Shown piece after piece: positions 16,760 to 26,574 of a DNA stretch of 64,000 nucleotides (position 1 is the stretch's first letter; each line of letters begins with the position of its first letter). The DNA is from Chromobacterium alkanivorans (GTDB taxonomy: Bacteria; Pseudomonadota; Gammaproteobacteria; Burkholderiales; Chromobacteriaceae), in the NCBI RefSeq assembly GCF_016937655.1, contig NZ_JAFHKL010000002.1, positions 1 to 64,000 of the forward strand. Direction: 5' to 3'. The position numbers and the translations under genes were made by a program. The notes beneath the pieces are model-generated. The model saw only the letters and a list, made by a program, of their open reading frames with translations. It made no database searches and was not told the DNA's origin.

Positions 16760-18028
16760 TCAAGCCGGGTGTTGCCGGGCTTCCATCACCTCGGCAACGG
16801 TGTGGAAGGAACCAAAAACGACAATTCTATCACTCTCCTCCGCCTGCGATAAGGCCGCCGACCAGGCTTGCGCCACGGTGGCGAAGGATTGCACCCGCGC
16901 GACGCCCATTTCCGCCAGCCTGGCGGCGATGCGCTCGCCGCTCTGGCCGCGCGGCATGTCCAGGCCGCCGACGAACCAGGCGTCGAACTCCTCGCGCGCC
17001 AGCGCCGCCACCTGCTCCAGGTCCTTGTCCTCCAGCATGGAGAACACCGCCAGCCGGTTGCGGGCGAAAGGCAGCTGCTTCAGGCTGGCCGTCATCGCCT
17101 TGAGCGCGTGCGGATTGTGGCCCACGTCCAGCACCACCGCCGGGCGGCCCGGCAGCACCTGGAAACGGCCAGGCCACTCCACCTCCAGCAGGCCGCGCTT
17201 GACCGCGCCCAGGCTCACCGGCAGGCGCGGCTTCAAACATTCCAGCGCCGCCAGCGCGGCGGAGGCGTTGATCATCTGGTAGCCGCCGCGCAGCGCCGGC
17301 AAGGGCAAGGCGTGGCGGTGGGCGTCGCCCATGTGGAAGGACCACTGATTGTCCATGCGCTGATAGCCGAAATCCGGCCCGTACAGCTTCAGGTCCGCGC
17401 CGATGGCGCGGGCGTGCTCGATCAGCCGCCGCGGCGGATTCGGGTCGGCGCACAGGGCCGGCTTGCCGGCGCGGAAAATGCCGGCCTTCTCGAAGCCGAT
17501 GTCCTCGCGGTTGTCGCCCAGGATGGCCTGGTGGTCGATGTCCACGCTGACCACCACCGACACGTCCGGCTCGAAGATGTTGACCGCGTCCAGGCGGCCG
17601 CCCAGGCCCACCTCCAGCACGATCACGTCCACTTTTTCCGCGACGAAGCTGTGCACCGCCGCCAGGGTGCCGAATTCGAAATAAGTCAGCGAGGTGTCGC
17701 CGCGCGCGGCGTCTATCGCCTCGAAGCTGGCGACGATGCGCTCGTCGCTGGCCGGGGCCAGATCGATGGCGATGCGCTCGTTGTAGCGCAGGATGTGGGG
17801 AGAGGTGTAGGTGCCCACCTTGAAGCCGGCGCGGTGCAGCATCGCGGACAGCATCGCGCAGACCGAGCCCTTGCCGTTGGTGCCGGCCACCATCACCACC
17901 GGGCAGGACGGTTGCAGTTTCATCGCGTCGCGCACCCGCTCCACGCGGGCCAGGCCCATATCGATGGCGGTGGCGTGCAGGCTTTCCTGCCAGCTCAGCC
18001 ACTCGGCCAGAGTCTTGTGTCCAGTCAT
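16760..18028 (-). CDS. folC: bifunctional dihydrofolate/folylpolyglutamate synthase FolC
   Basis: A 422-residue Mur-ligase-like enzyme that adds glutamate to dihydropteroate and to tetrahydrofolate. The ATP loop GTNGKGS lies at residues 49-55. The EVGLGGRLDAVN segment and the C-terminal HNPHALKAM segment are family signatures. The ATG overlaps the stop of the ygfX-like gene as ATGA and the stop is 7 bp before dedD, so it is part of one operon. Length is normal. Confidence 0.97.
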   Translation of the reverse strand: MTGHKTLAEWLSWQESLHATAIDMGLARVERVRDAMKLQPSCPVVMVAGTNGKGSVCAMLSAMLHRAGFKVGTYTSPHILRYNERIAIDLAPASDERIVASFEAIDAARGDTSLTYFEFGTLAAVHSFVAEKVDVIVLEVGLGGRLDAVNIFEPDVSVVVSVDIDHQAILGDNREDIGFEKAGIFRAGKPALCADPNPPRRLIEHARAIGADLKLYGPDFGYQRMDNQWSFHMGDAHRHALPLPALRGGYQMINASAALAALECLKPRLPVSLGAVKRGLLEVEWPGRFQVLPGRPAVVLDVGHNPHALKAMTASLKQLPFARNRLAVFSMLEDKDLEQVAALAREEFDAWFVGGLDMPRGQSGERIAARLAEMGVARVQSFATVAQAWSAALSQAEESDRIVVFGSFHTVAEVMEARQHPA

Positions 18029-18468
18029 TTCGTCTCAGTATCGTCCGCGGCGTGGAACCACAGCAAATAAGTCCGCAAGCGGCGGCGGCCGTCCGCCGGC
18101 GCCGAATCCGGCCACAACATCAGCGCGCGCCGGCGGCCGCCGACGCTCACGTTCAAAACCGTCAGCCAGGGGGTGACGAAGCAATCGTCCAGCGGCTGCG
18201 CCGGCAGCGCGGAATCGCGCCACAAGCGCAAACGCCCCAGGCCGTCCACCTCCAGCCGCCGGAAACGGCCGGCGTCGCCCCAACCGTCGGCGCGCAGCGC
18301 CCGCCAGAGCAGGAAGGCCGCGACGGGCAACACGGCCAGCCAGGCCGGCGGCAGGTGGCGGATCACCGCCCAGCTCAGCAGCGCGGCGGCTGTGGCCGTC
18401 AGCGCCAGCCAGAGGCGGGAGGGCCTCAGCTCGAAGCCGAAAGGCTCCAGCCGCTGCCGCCCGCTCAT
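18025..18468 (-). CDS. YgfX/CptA-like membrane protein
   Basis: A 147-residue protein with two adjacent membrane helices (about residues 19-57) and a C-terminal soluble beta part. The PSRLWLALTATAAALLSW segment and the later WLTVLNVSVGGRRRALMLWPDSAPADGRRRLRTYLLW stretch resemble the YgfX family. In E. coli the family member pairs with SdhE/YgfY, which was not seen here. The gene is sandwiched between a conserved small gene (3 bp gap) and folC (4 bp overlap). Confidence 0.7.
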   Translation of the reverse strand: MSGRQRLEPFGFELRPSRLWLALTATAAALLSWAVIRHLPPAWLAVLPVAAFLLWRALRADGWGDAGRFRRLEVDGLGRLRLWRDSALPAQPLDDCFVTPWLTVLNVSVGGRRRALMLWPDSAPADGRRRLRTYLLWFHAADDTETK

Positions 18469-18471
18469 GGT

Positions 18472-18825
18472 TTAGAGATCCAGCGCCGGGGTGTTGCTGA
18501 TGTCGGCGTCCACGCTGTCAATCACCGTGGAATGGATCTCCACGTCGAACCATTCCCAGAAGGCCTTCAAGGACATGTCCTTGGGCCATGTCTCTTCGTC
18601 CTCGTACCAGGACGCCAGTTCCATCTTGAACAATTGTTCGTAGATTTCGTCGATGTAGGCGACGCCCTCTTCCGGCTCGTCGAACTCCGGCAGCAGGATC
18701 ACGGTGCAATCGGCGCGCAGGCTGTCCAGCGCCAGATCCATGTCGTTGTCCGGGGCCTGGTTCAGCCAATCCAGGAACGGTTGTTTCGGTTTGATCACGG
18801 CCACCGAGCGGTCAACGAAGTACAT
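18472..18825 (-). CDS. conserved acidic protein of unknown function
   Basis: A 117-residue, strongly acidic soluble protein starting MYFVDRSVAVIKPKQPFLDWLNQ. I chose the ATG at 18825, preceded by AAAGG, over earlier starts in the same frame. It contains several Trp residues and Glu/Asp clusters (ILLPEFDEPEEG, WYEDEETWP). Proteins of this look occur in Neisseriales; some have been labelled VacJ, a label I do not follow because there is no lipobox or VacJ motif. First gene of the ygfX-like/folC/dedD/cvpA operon. Confidence 0.75.
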   Translation of the reverse strand: MYFVDRSVAVIKPKQPFLDWLNQAPDNDMDLALDSLRADCTVILLPEFDEPEEGVAYIDEIYEQLFKMELASWYEDEETWPKDMSLKAFWEWFDVEIHSTVIDSVDADISNTPALDL

Positions 18826-18948
18826 AGCATGCCTTTCATTCAAGTTTGGCCGGCATTGTAACAGCACAAACCGCGCCGCGCTAAGCGTGGAAGCGTGACC
18901 GGCATGTTACAATCCGTGCATTTTTCCATACAGAAAACAACACGCACC

Positions 18949-20859
18949 ATGGCTCTGATTACCGTCGAAAAAGCCTGCCTGGCTTTTGGTCACCACGCAT
19001 TGCTGGATAACGTCGACTTCGCGCTGGAGCCGGGCGAAGTGGTCGGCCTGATCGGCCGCAACGGCGCCGGCAAGTCCTCGCTACTCAAGAGCGTGGCCGG
19101 CGCGGTGGCGCTGGACGACGGCCGCATCAACATCAAGGGCGACGTCAGCGTCGCCTATGTGCCGCAAGAGCCGGAGCTGGCGCCGGAGCACACGGTGTTC
19201 GAAGCCGTGGCCGAAGGCCTGGGCGATTTGAAAAGCCTGCTCACCGAATACCATCAAGTCACCCATCAGCTGACCCAGGCCGACGCCGACCACGAACAGG
19301 CGCTGGCGCGGATGGAGCACATCCAGCACGAGCTGGAAAGCCGCGACGGCTGGCAGTTCGACGCGCTGATCTCCTCCACTCTGTCCCACCTGGACCTGAA
19401 CCCGGACGCGCGGATCAATGAGCTGTCCGGCGGCTGGAAAAAACGCGTGGCGCTGGCGCGCGCGCTGGCGTCCAAGCCGGACGTGCTGCTGCTGGACGAA
19501 CCCACCAACCATCTGGACGTGTCCGCCATCGAATGGCTGGAAAACCTGCTCAAGAGCTATAGCGGCAGCGTGCTCTTGATCACCCACGACCGCCGCTTCC
19601 TGGACAACGTCGCCACCCGCATCGTGGAGCTGGACCGCGGCATTCTGCGCAGCTATCCAGGCAGCTTCTCCAGCTACCATGTGCGCAAGGCGGAAGAACT
19701 GGCCATCGAGGAAGAACAGAACCGCATCTTCGACAAATTCCACGCCCAGGAAGAAGTGTGGATACGCAAGGGCATCGAGGCGCGCCGCACCCGCAACGAA
19801 GGCCGCGTGCGCCGGCTGGAAGCCATCCGCCGCGAGCGCTCGGCGCGGCGCGAGCGCGTGGGCCAGGTCAACTTCCAGCTGGACGCCGGCGAGCGCTCCG
19901 GCAAGCTGGTGGCGGAGCTGGAACACGTCAGCAAGGGCTTCGAGGGCAAGACCCTGATCCGCGACTTCACCACCCGCATCCTGCGCGGCGACAAGATCGG
20001 CCTGATCGGCCCCAACGGCGCCGGCAAGACCACCCTGCTCAAGCTGATCCTGGGCCAATTGGAGGCCGACAGCGGCAGCGTCAAGCAAGGCAGCAAACTG
20101 GAGATCGCTTACTTCGACCAGTTCCGCGAGCAGCTGGACGAGGAAAGCAGCGTCGCCGACATCATCAGCCAGGGCAACGACTTCGTGGAGGTCGGCGGCG
20201 TCAAGAAACACGTGATGAGCTATCTGGAAGACTTCCTGTTCTCGCCGCAGCGCGCGCGCAGCCCGGTGCGCTCGCTGTCCGGCGGCGAACGCAACCGCCT
20301 GCTGCTGGCCCGGCTGTTCACCCGCCCGGCCAATGTGCTGGTGCTGGACGAGCCCACCAACGATCTGGACATCGACACGCTGGAACTTCTGGAAGACGTG
20401 ATCGCTCAATACTCGGGAACCGTGTTCCTGGTCAGCCACGACCGGGCCTTCCTCGACAATGTGGTCACCCAGGTGATCGCCTTCGAAGGCGAGGGCCGGC
20501 TGGAAGAATATCCCGGCGGCTACCAGGACTGGATCGACACCAAGGCGCGCATGGCGGCGATGAAACCGGCGGAAAAACCCAAGGAAACCGTCGCCCCGCA
20601 GGACAAGGCCAAGGACAAGCCCAAATCCGCGCGCAACAAACTGTCCTACAATGAGACGCGAGAACTCGCCGCGCTGCCGGACGAGATCGCCGCGCTGGAA
20701 ACCGAGCAAGCCAGCCTGAATCAGCAATTGCTGGACCCCAACTGCTACCGCGACACGCCCAAGGAGGCCATCGCCTGGCAGCGCCGGGTGGAGGAAATCG
20801 ACGAATTGCTGATGGACAAGCTGGCGCGCTGGGAAGAACTGGAGTCAAAGCAACAATGA
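18949..20859 (+). CDS. uup: ABC-F ATPase, Uup-like
   Basis: A 636-residue soluble protein with two ABC domains and no membrane part. Walker A sites are GRNGAGKS (36-43) and GPNGAGKT in the second half. Signatures are LSGGWKKRVALARAL and LSGGERNRLLLARLF, each followed by LLLDEPTNHLD or VLDEPTNDLD. The linker is charged, and the C-terminal about 80 residues form a probable coiled coil, as in Uup. ABC-F proteins act on ribosomes; Uup also affects branched DNA intermediates. I chose the ATG at 18949 (MALITVEKA) rather than the upstream extension. Translation is coupled to the next gene by an ATGA overlap. Confidence 0.9.
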   Translation: MALITVEKACLAFGHHALLDNVDFALEPGEVVGLIGRNGAGKSSLLKSVAGAVALDDGRINIKGDVSVAYVPQEPELAPEHTVFEAVAEGLGDLKSLLTEYHQVTHQLTQADADHEQALARMEHIQHELESRDGWQFDALISSTLSHLDLNPDARINELSGGWKKRVALARALASKPDVLLLDEPTNHLDVSAIEWLENLLKSYSGSVLLITHDRRFLDNVATRIVELDRGILRSYPGSFSSYHVRKAEELAIEEEQNRIFDKFHAQEEVWIRKGIEARRTRNEGRVRRLEAIRRERSARRERVGQVNFQLDAGERSGKLVAELEHVSKGFEGKTLIRDFTTRILRGDKIGLIGPNGAGKTTLLKLILGQLEADSGSVKQGSKLEIAYFDQFREQLDEESSVADIISQGNDFVEVGGVKKHVMSYLEDFLFSPQRARSPVRSLSGGERNRLLLARLFTRPANVLVLDEPTNDLDIDTLELLEDVIAQYSGTVFLVSHDRAFLDNVVTQVIAFEGEGRLEEYPGGYQDWIDTKARMAAMKPAEKPKETVAPQDKAKDKPKSARNKLSYNETRELAALPDEIAALETEQASLNQQLLDPNCYRDTPKEAIAWQRRVEEIDELLMDKLARWEELESKQQ

Positions 20860-21413
20860 GCAAAACCTTGCCGCCTTCGCCCTCTTCGCCGCTGGACCGC
20901 CGCGCGCTGCTGCGCGGCGCCGCGGCGCTGTCGCTGGCCGGCCTGCTGGCCGCCTGCGGCACCACCTCCAAAGTGGCAGGAGGCCGCAAGCCCCGCCCCT
21001 CCGGCGACCTCAGCCTGTCCGGGCTGAAGGCCGACGGCGCCAGCCGGGAAATCCTGATCTACACGCTGGGCCTGCTCGGCCTGGACTACAAGTTCGGCGG
21101 CACCAATCCCGAAGCCGGCCTGGATTGCAGCGGCATGGTCGGCTACATCTACCAGAACGCCGTCGGCGTCACCCTGCCGCGCACCGCCGCCGAGATCGCC
21201 AGCGTGGCGCGACCGATTCCGGACAGCCGGATGCGGGTGGGCGACCTGGTGTTCTTCAACACCATGAACCGCCCGTTCTCCCATATGGGCATCTTCATCG
21301 GCGACGGCAAGTTCGTGCACGCGCCGCGCACCAACAGCTCCATCCGCGTGGCGCGGCTGGACAACAGCTATTTCGCCGCCCGGTATGAGGGCGCGCGCAC
21401 GCTATTCAGCTAA
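20856..21413 (+). CDS. NlpC/P60 family lipoprotein (peptidoglycan endopeptidase)
   Basis: A 185-residue predicted outer-membrane lipoprotein. An RR-containing basic start leads to a hydrophobic run and the lipobox LAAC with Cys at about residue 34. The NlpC/P60 domain follows, with the catalytic Cys in LDCSGMVGYIYQ, His in FSHMGIFIG and a further His in FVHAPRTNS. Such enzymes cut the stem peptide of peptidoglycan. The ATG overlaps the ABC-F stop. Its TAA stop is also the left flank of a repeat array. Confidence 0.92.
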   Translation: MSKTLPPSPSSPLDRRALLRGAAALSLAGLLAACGTTSKVAGGRKPRPSGDLSLSGLKADGASREILIYTLGLLGLDYKFGGTNPEAGLDCSGMVGYIYQNAVGVTLPRTAAEIASVARPIPDSRMRVGDLVFFNTMNRPFSHMGIFIGDGKFVHAPRTNSSIRVARLDNSYFAARYEGARTLFS

Positions 21414-21810
21414 GAAGCCGTTCAAAGTCTGCTGCGCTTCGGCGATACGGCGTTGAAACCCGCTTCGAAATGCTCATGTACCGCATGTACATTCCGCTTT
21501 CTCAGCCGGTTTCGCCTTGTCTCGCTCTAGCTCGCTAGACTTTGAAAGCCGCACAAAGCCTGCCGCGCTTCGGCGGGATTTTAGACAAAGGCGTTGAAAA
21601 CCAGCTCAAAATGCTCATGTACTGCATGTACATTCCGCTTTCTCAGCCGGTTTCGCCTTGTCTCGCTCTAGCTCGCTAGACTTTGAAAACCACAAAAGTC
21701 TGCCGCGCTTCGGCGGGGTTTTAGACAAAGGCGTTGAAACCCGCTTCGAAACGCTCATGCACCGCATGAGCATTCCGCTTCCTCGGCGGGTTTCGCCTTG
21801 TAGAGCCTCG
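21414..21810. repeat. three family A elements in tandem
   Basis: The phrase ATTCCGCTTYCTC recurs at 21491, 21632 and 21772, a spacing of 141 and 140 bp, with the flanking GCTCATG-CATG and TTTCGCCTTGT segments repeated around it. The array fills the whole gap between the TAA of the NlpC/P60 gene and the TGA of the glycosyltransferase (minus). The right end is truncated. Confidence 0.85.
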
Positions 21811-23163
21811 TCACCCCTCCGCCAAGGCCGGCCTGGCGCCGGATTTTTCCGCCGCGCGTCCGGGCTTCCCCAGCAAGGCCTCCTCCACGCAGTCCAGCGC
21901 CCGCGTCGGCTCCGCTTCGGCCGCCATCCGCGCGGCCAGTTCGCGGCAGGCCCGGCCCGCGCCCGGCCCGCTCAGCAAGCGGGCCAGCACGCGTTCCATC
22001 CGCCGCGCGGACACGCGCTCCGCCGGCAAGACCTCGGCCACGCCCAGGCGCTTGGCGCGCTGGCCGTTGTCGAACTGGTCGTAGCCGTAAGGCACGATCA
22101 ATTGCGGAATCCCGGCGCGCATCGCGTCCGCCATGGTGCTGACGCCGCCGTGGTGGACCAGCGCCGCCGCCCGCGGCAACAAGGCGGTGAAAGGCGCGTG
22201 CGCCTGCCACAACACGCTGTCCGGCAAAGCCGGCGGCAGCTGCGCCGCGTGCGGCGTGACGAAGACCCCGCGCCGCCCCAGCCGCCGCAAAGCCCGCAGC
22301 GCGGCGTCGAAGAAAGCCGCCGCGTGCCGATGTCCGGTGCCCGGCGTGAACACGATGGGCGCGTCGCCGACGGCCAGAAAGGTTTCCAGTTCGGCGCACA
22401 GGCCCGGCCCGGCCGGCGCGGCGGGCGGCAGAAACCCCCCTTCGAAAAACGGCCGCGGCCAGTCCGGCTGCATGGCGGCGAACCAGCGGGGAAACAGGCT
22501 GACCGAGGCGTTGGGCGTCTTCAGCATGTGCTCGAAAAAATGCGGCGCCGGCGGCAGGCCGCATTGCGCGCGCGCCGCGTTCAGGCCGGGCAAGGTCAGG
22601 CCGTTGAACCAGCGGTGCAACAGCCGCCACAGCAGACCGGCCCCGGCCGGCGGCAGCCAGCCGGGAATCCGCAGCGAGCCCATGGTAAGCAGATCGTAAC
22701 GGCTGCATAGATTGGACGGCGCGAGATAGGCGGTCACGATGCGCAAATCCGGCCGCGCCGCCCGCGCCAGCGCCGCCATCGGCACCAGGATGGGATGGCA
22801 CAACACCATGCAGTCCTCGTCTTCCGGCAGCGCTTGCACCGCCTGGCGGATGGCGTCCAGCTGCGGGATCAAGCCGTCCCAGAGCACGCCCCAGCCCTTG
22901 CGCTCATGCCAGAGATCGGGATTGTCCAGCACCGCCTGCTCCTGCTCGCGCTCGCCGAACAGCCGGTACGGCAAGCCGGCGGCGCGCGCCATTTCCTCCT
23001 GCAGCTCCGGCGCCAGCAGCAATACCCGGCGGCCGCGCGCGGCCAGCCCGCGCGCCAGCGCGATGAAGGGCTGCATGTCCCCGCCGGTGCCGCTGGAGGC
23101 GACGATGATCAAAGCTTCGCGCGGCTGATCCGCGCCGGCCTGCGGCGGCAGTTCCTGACTCAT
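21811..23163 (-). CDS. GT1-type glycosyltransferase (RhlB/UGT-like)
   Basis: A 450-residue GT-B fold enzyme of the UDP- or dTDP-sugar transferase type. An N-terminal GTGGDMQPFIALARGLAARGRRVLL segment binds the acceptor side. The C-terminal donor-binding motif VHHGGVSTMADAMRAGIPQLIVPYGYDQFDNG (about 345-376) is typical of the family that includes rhamnosyltransferase RhlB and macrolide transferases. The substrate cannot be read from sequence. It stands alone on the minus strand; the RhlA partner of glycolipid synthesis is not nearby. The C-terminal tail after about residue 430 is low complexity. Confidence 0.85.
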   Translation of the reverse strand: MSQELPPQAGADQPREALIIVASSGTGGDMQPFIALARGLAARGRRVLLLAPELQEEMARAAGLPYRLFGEREQEQAVLDNPDLWHERKGWGVLWDGLIPQLDAIRQAVQALPEDEDCMVLCHPILVPMAALARAARPDLRIVTAYLAPSNLCSRYDLLTMGSLRIPGWLPPAGAGLLWRLLHRWFNGLTLPGLNAARAQCGLPPAPHFFEHMLKTPNASVSLFPRWFAAMQPDWPRPFFEGGFLPPAAPAGPGLCAELETFLAVGDAPIVFTPGTGHRHAAAFFDAALRALRRLGRRGVFVTPHAAQLPPALPDSVLWQAHAPFTALLPRAAALVHHGGVSTMADAMRAGIPQLIVPYGYDQFDNGQRAKRLGVAEVLPAERVSARRMERVLARLLSGPGAGRACRELAARMAAEAEPTRALDCVEEALLGKPGRAAEKSGARPALAEG

Positions 23164-23221
23164 GGCGGGCCTTCCTTCCGATATGGCGACAGGCCATGCT
23201 ACGCCAATGTCATTATTTGGG

Positions 23222-23250
23222 CAAAAAGAAAACCGCCCCGAGAGGCGGTT
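23222..23250 (-). terminator. intrinsic terminator after the receptor gene at 23291
   Basis: AACCGCC and GGCGGTT form a 7-bp stem around a 6-nt loop, and the minus strand continues with TTCTTTTTGC. It lies 40 bp after the receptor gene stop and separates it from the glycosyltransferase. Confidence 0.75.
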
Positions 23251-23290
23251 GGCCAGCGGACGGCGGCTGCGCGCCGCGCCGCGCCGCCAA

Positions 23291-24928
23291 TCAAAGCGTG
23301 AACTGCTGCACCACGCCGCGCAAAGACACCCCGCGCTCCAGCAGATTGACCACGCCCTGCTGCGCCTCTTCCGCCGCCAGCCGGTTTTCCTCGGCCGAGC
23401 TGCTGACCGACTCCACGCTGCCGGCCAGGTGCTGGGAAGCGTTGGCCTGCTCGCGCACCGCCGCCGAAATATCGCCCATGCCGCGCGACACGCCCTGGAT
23501 CTGCACCGAGAAGCCCTGCAAAGTGTCCTGCGCCTCGCCGGCGTGGTTGACGCTGGCGTCCACGCGGTCCACCGCCGCGCGCATGCCGGAGATGGCGGAG
23601 GCGGAATCCTGCTGCACCGAATCTATCATCGAGCCGATTTCCACCGTGGCGTTGGCGGTGCGCTCGGACAGCTTGCGCACCTCGTCCGCCACCACCGCGA
23701 AGCCGCGGCCCTGCTCGCCGGCGCGCGCCGCCTCGATCGCCGCGTTCAAAGCCAGGAGATTGGTCTGGTCGGCGATGTCCTTGATCACCGCCACGATCAT
23801 ATTGATCTCATTGGTGCGCGAATCCAGCTGATCCAGCTTGCCGGCCAGCTGGGTCACTTCCTGCTGCACCGTGCGCATGCCCTCCACCGCGTTCTGGATG
23901 TATTGCACCGTGGTCTGGGTCTGGCCTTCGAAGGAAGACATCAGCTTGGCCGCGTCCTCGGCGATTTCCGAGACATGGGCGATGCTCACCGCCAGCTCTT
24001 CCACCGCCGCCGCGCTGCCGCGCACGTCCTCGGCCTGCTGGCCGGAACGCGCGGCCACGCCGCCCACCAATTGATCGATGTGTTGCGACTCGCTCTGCAC
24101 CGCGTCGGATTCGCCGCGGATCTCCAACAGACGCTGGCGCAACGCCGCCATGAAGGTGTTGAACGAGGACGCGATGCGGCCCACTTCGTCGCTGCTGCGC
24201 ACCGGCATGCTGCGCGCCAGGTTCCAGTCGCCGCCGGCCAGCTGTTGCAAGGCCACGTTCAGCTCGTTCACCGGCTTCACCATGCGGTTGGCCAGCAGCA
24301 AGGCCACCAGCTGGGACAGCAGCAGCAGGCCCAGGCCCACCGCGCCGCTTTGCCACAGCACCTGGGTGCGCAAGGCCTCCACTTTTTGCAAGGAGGTGTC
24401 CACCCCCACCACGTAGCGCATGCCGCTGGCCGAGGTGAAGGGCACGAACACCGAGCGGAACAGGCCGAACTCGCCCTGGTACTCCTCAAACTGGGTGGAG
24501 CCGTTGCGCAAGGCCGCGGCCAGGCCGGCCGGTACATCCTTGTATTCGGCCAGGAACCACTGCTGGTACTGGCCGGACTTCACCTCGTCCGGGCTGGCGG
24601 AAGAACTGGTGTACAACACGCGGCCGCCGCGCTGAATGGTGGAATAAGCGTAAGCCAGGCCGCTGTCGCGCGCGAAATCGGTCAGCTGCTTGGTGGTGGC
24701 CTGGCTATTGGGATTGCTGTCCGGCAATTGATCGTGGAAATTCTCGCCCACCATCTGGCGCGCCGCGTAGGCGGCGGTCAGCAGGGTCTGGTCCACGCCC
24801 TTCATTTCGGAGTCCACGGTGCTGCGATAGGCGTAGATCGAATAAACCGCCACGATCAGCAAGCTCACCAGAGTAAAAGCGGCGGATAGTTTGGCCCGCA
24901 AGCCCCAGTCCTTGTTCAAGACACTCAT
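23291..24928 (-). CDS. methyl-accepting chemotaxis protein with Cache-like periplasmic domain
   Basis: A 545-residue receptor. One membrane helix near residues 15-33 precedes a periplasmic domain of about 160 residues resembling a single Cache fold ([32 protein letters not shown]). A second helix lies near 200-220, then a HAMP-like region and the cytoplasmic hairpin with [36 protein letters not shown] took the ATG at 24928 (MSVLNKDWG); another at 24949 is possible. It lies alone, with a terminator behind it. The ligand is unknown. Confidence 0.92.
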   Translation of the reverse strand: MSVLNKDWGLRAKLSAAFTLVSLLIVAVYSIYAYRSTVDSEMKGVDQTLLTAAYAARQMVGENFHDQLPDSNPNSQATTKQLTDFARDSGLAYAYSTIQRGGRVLYTSSSASPDEVKSGQYQQWFLAEYKDVPAGLAAALRNGSTQFEEYQGEFGLFRSVFVPFTSASGMRYVVGVDTSLQKVEALRTQVLWQSGAVGLGLLLLSQLVALLLANRMVKPVNELNVALQQLAGGDWNLARSMPVRSSDEVGRIASSFNTFMAALRQRLLEIRGESDAVQSESQHIDQLVGGVAARSGQQAEDVRGSAAAVEELAVSIAHVSEIAEDAAKLMSSFEGQTQTTVQYIQNAVEGMRTVQQEVTQLAGKLDQLDSRTNEINMIVAVIKDIADQTNLLALNAAIEAARAGEQGRGFAVVADEVRKLSERTANATVEIGSMIDSVQQDSASAISGMRAAVDRVDASVNHAGEAQDTLQGFSVQIQGVSRGMGDISAAVREQANASQHLAGSVESVSSSAEENRLAAEEAQQGVVNLLERGVSLRGVVQQFTL

Positions 24929-25358
24929 ACGGATGCATTCCCTCGACATTCATTCCAAAAACAACTCCCCGCCGCCGGCGGCGCATCCGGGGCGCGCCGG
25001 ACCGGCGCCGCAGGTCCAGGCAGTGGATCGGTCAGTAATCGACAAGAGGCGATGACGGCGCCGCGAAACGATGCGGAGCGGGCGGGGAAGAATAGACAGG
25101 CGGCGGCGCGGCGGGACCAGCGGCCCGGCGCGGCGGCGTGCTCTGAATATGGAAAGTGATGATAACGCCAATTAAACGCGAATCAATGCGACTGGCTTTG
25201 GTAGTTTGCACATAGCAAGTGCATAATCGCTTTCTCTCCAGCTAAAGCGACCCTGCCCCGCTTTGTTTTTAAAGGGTTTTTTATAGATAGGCCGCGACAA
25301 GCAATGGTGTTTACGTAAAAACACCTATCGCATCTGTATCTATCTTGAACGCCGCTTA
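24929..25358. other. intergenic region upstream of the receptor gene
   Basis: About 430 bp with no supported gene. It holds the candidate promoter at 25159-25186 and an inverted repeat GGTGTTT-ACGTAA-AAACACC (25306-25325) of unknown meaning. The stretch 25190-25330 is AT-richer than the surroundings. Confidence 0.4.
25159..25186 (-). promoter_or_regulatory. candidate sigma70-type promoter for the receptor gene at 23291
   Basis: On the minus strand TTGATT (25186-25181), a 16-nt spacer and TATCAT (25164-25159) form a promoter-like pair about 230 bp before the receptor start. No flagellar sigma28 consensus (TAAA / GCCGATAA) was found here. Confidence 0.35.
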
Positions 25359-25503
25359 GCGCCGGTTCAAAGTCTCGCGAGCGAGAGCGAGGCGAGGCCT
25401 TGCGGCTGAGAAAGCGGAATATACCGCGGGTGCGTGAGCGTTCCGAAGCGGGTATCAACGCCCTGGTCTAAAAACCCGCCGACGCGCGGCATAGAACAGG
25501 CGC
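25359..25503. repeat. family A miniature element abutting the cheB stop
   Basis: The ends GCGCCGGTTC and GAACAGGCGC are near-perfect inverted repeats. On the minus strand the element is flanked by TGA, which is the cheB stop codon, on one side and TAA on the other. The core shares CGCGAGACTTTGAAC and the CATTCCGCTTTCTC-like part of family A. It is non-coding, 145 bp. Confidence 0.8.
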
Positions 25504-26574
25504 TCAGGCGCGCAAGCCCTGCAACAGTTTCGCCAGACGCTCCAGCGACATCACCTCGTCCACCCCGCCGCGGGCGATGGCCGCCTGCGGCATGCCGAAC
25601 ACCACGCAGGACGCCTCGTCCTGCGCCAGCGTGCGCGCGCCGGCGTCGTGCATCTCGCGCATGCCTCGCGCGCCGTCGTCCCCCATGCCGGTGAGGATCA
25701 CCCCCACCGCGTTGGCGCCGGCGCTCACCGCCACCGATCGGAACAACACGTCCACCGACGGCCGGTGCCGCGACACCGGCGGCCCGCCCTTGACCTCGGC
25801 GACGAACTGCTTCTGCCGGCGATGCAACAGCAAATGCTGGCCGCCCGGCGCAATCAGCACCGTGCCGGCGCTGACCACGTCGCCGTTCTTCGCCTCCCTC
25901 ACCTCCACCTGGGCCAGCTGGTTGAGCCGGCCGGCGAAAATGGAGGTGAAGCCCTCCGGCATGTGCTGCACCACCACCATGCCCGGGCAGTGCGGCGGCA
26001 GGCGCTGCAACAGAAACTCCAGCGCCTGGGTGCCGCCGGTGGACGCGCCCAGCGCGATGACGCGCTCCGTGCCCTGCGCCGGCCGGCGGCGTTCCGGCGG
26101 CGCGTCCAGGATGGCGTCGGCGGTCAGCTTGGGCGCCAGATAAGCGGCCGGCGCCGTCTGCTTCAGCGCCTCCACCCGGACCTTCGCCGCCGCGTACACC
26201 TCCTCCACCAGCCGCTTGGCGTTCGCGACGAAATTGGTCTTGGCGTTGGCCAGCGGCTTGAGCAGCACCGACACCGCGCCGGCGCTCATCGCCTCCAGCG
26301 ACACCAGCGCGCCCTCGGTGGTCAAGGCCGAGCAGATGATCACCGGCGTCGGTCGCTCCGCCATCACTTGGCGCAAAAAAGTCAACCCGTCCATCCGCGG
26401 CATCGCCAGATCCAGGATGATCACGTCCGGCCAGCGCATCTTCATTCGCGTCATCGCGTAGATCGGGTCCGGCGACGCGCCCAGCAGCTTGATGTCCGGC
26501 GCGGTGGCCAGCATCTGGCTCAGCATCTCGCGCGCCACCGCGGAGTCGTCAACTATCAGAACACTAATGCTCAT
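25504..26574 (-). CDS. cheB: protein-glutamate methylesterase/glutaminase CheB
   Basis: A 356-residue response regulator fused to a methylesterase. The receiver domain (about 1-125) has the acidic pair DD at 9-10 and the phospho-acceptor D55 in ILDLAMPRMDG. The catalytic domain has the Ser motif GASTGGTQAL, the His motif QHMPEGF and the Asp motif GMGDDGARGM. It removes methyl groups from receptor glutamates for adaptation. The start overlaps the end of cheR by 11 bp. It is the last gene of the che operon; the stop codon doubles as the flank of a repeat. Confidence 0.96.
   Translation of the reverse strand: MSISVLIVDDSAVAREMLSQMLATAPDIKLLGASPDPIYAMTRMKMRWPDVIILDLAMPRMDGLTFLRQVMAERPTPVIICSALTTEGALVSLEAMSAGAVSVLLKPLANAKTNFVANAKRLVEEVYAAAKVRVEALKQTAPAAYLAPKLTADAILDAPPERRRPAQGTERVIALGASTGGTQALEFLLQRLPPHCPGMVVVQHMPEGFTSIFAGRLNQLAQVEVREAKNGDVVSAGTVLIAPGGQHLLLHRRQKQFVAEVKGGPPVSRHRPSVDVLFRSVAVSAGANAVGVILTGMGDDGARGMREMHDAGARTLAQDEASCVVFGMPQAAIARGGVDEVMSLERLAKLLQGLRA

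Noticed and set aside
18472-18825. VacJ/MlaA lipoprotein
   Set aside because: No signal peptide, lipobox or VacJ motif; the protein is short, acidic and soluble.
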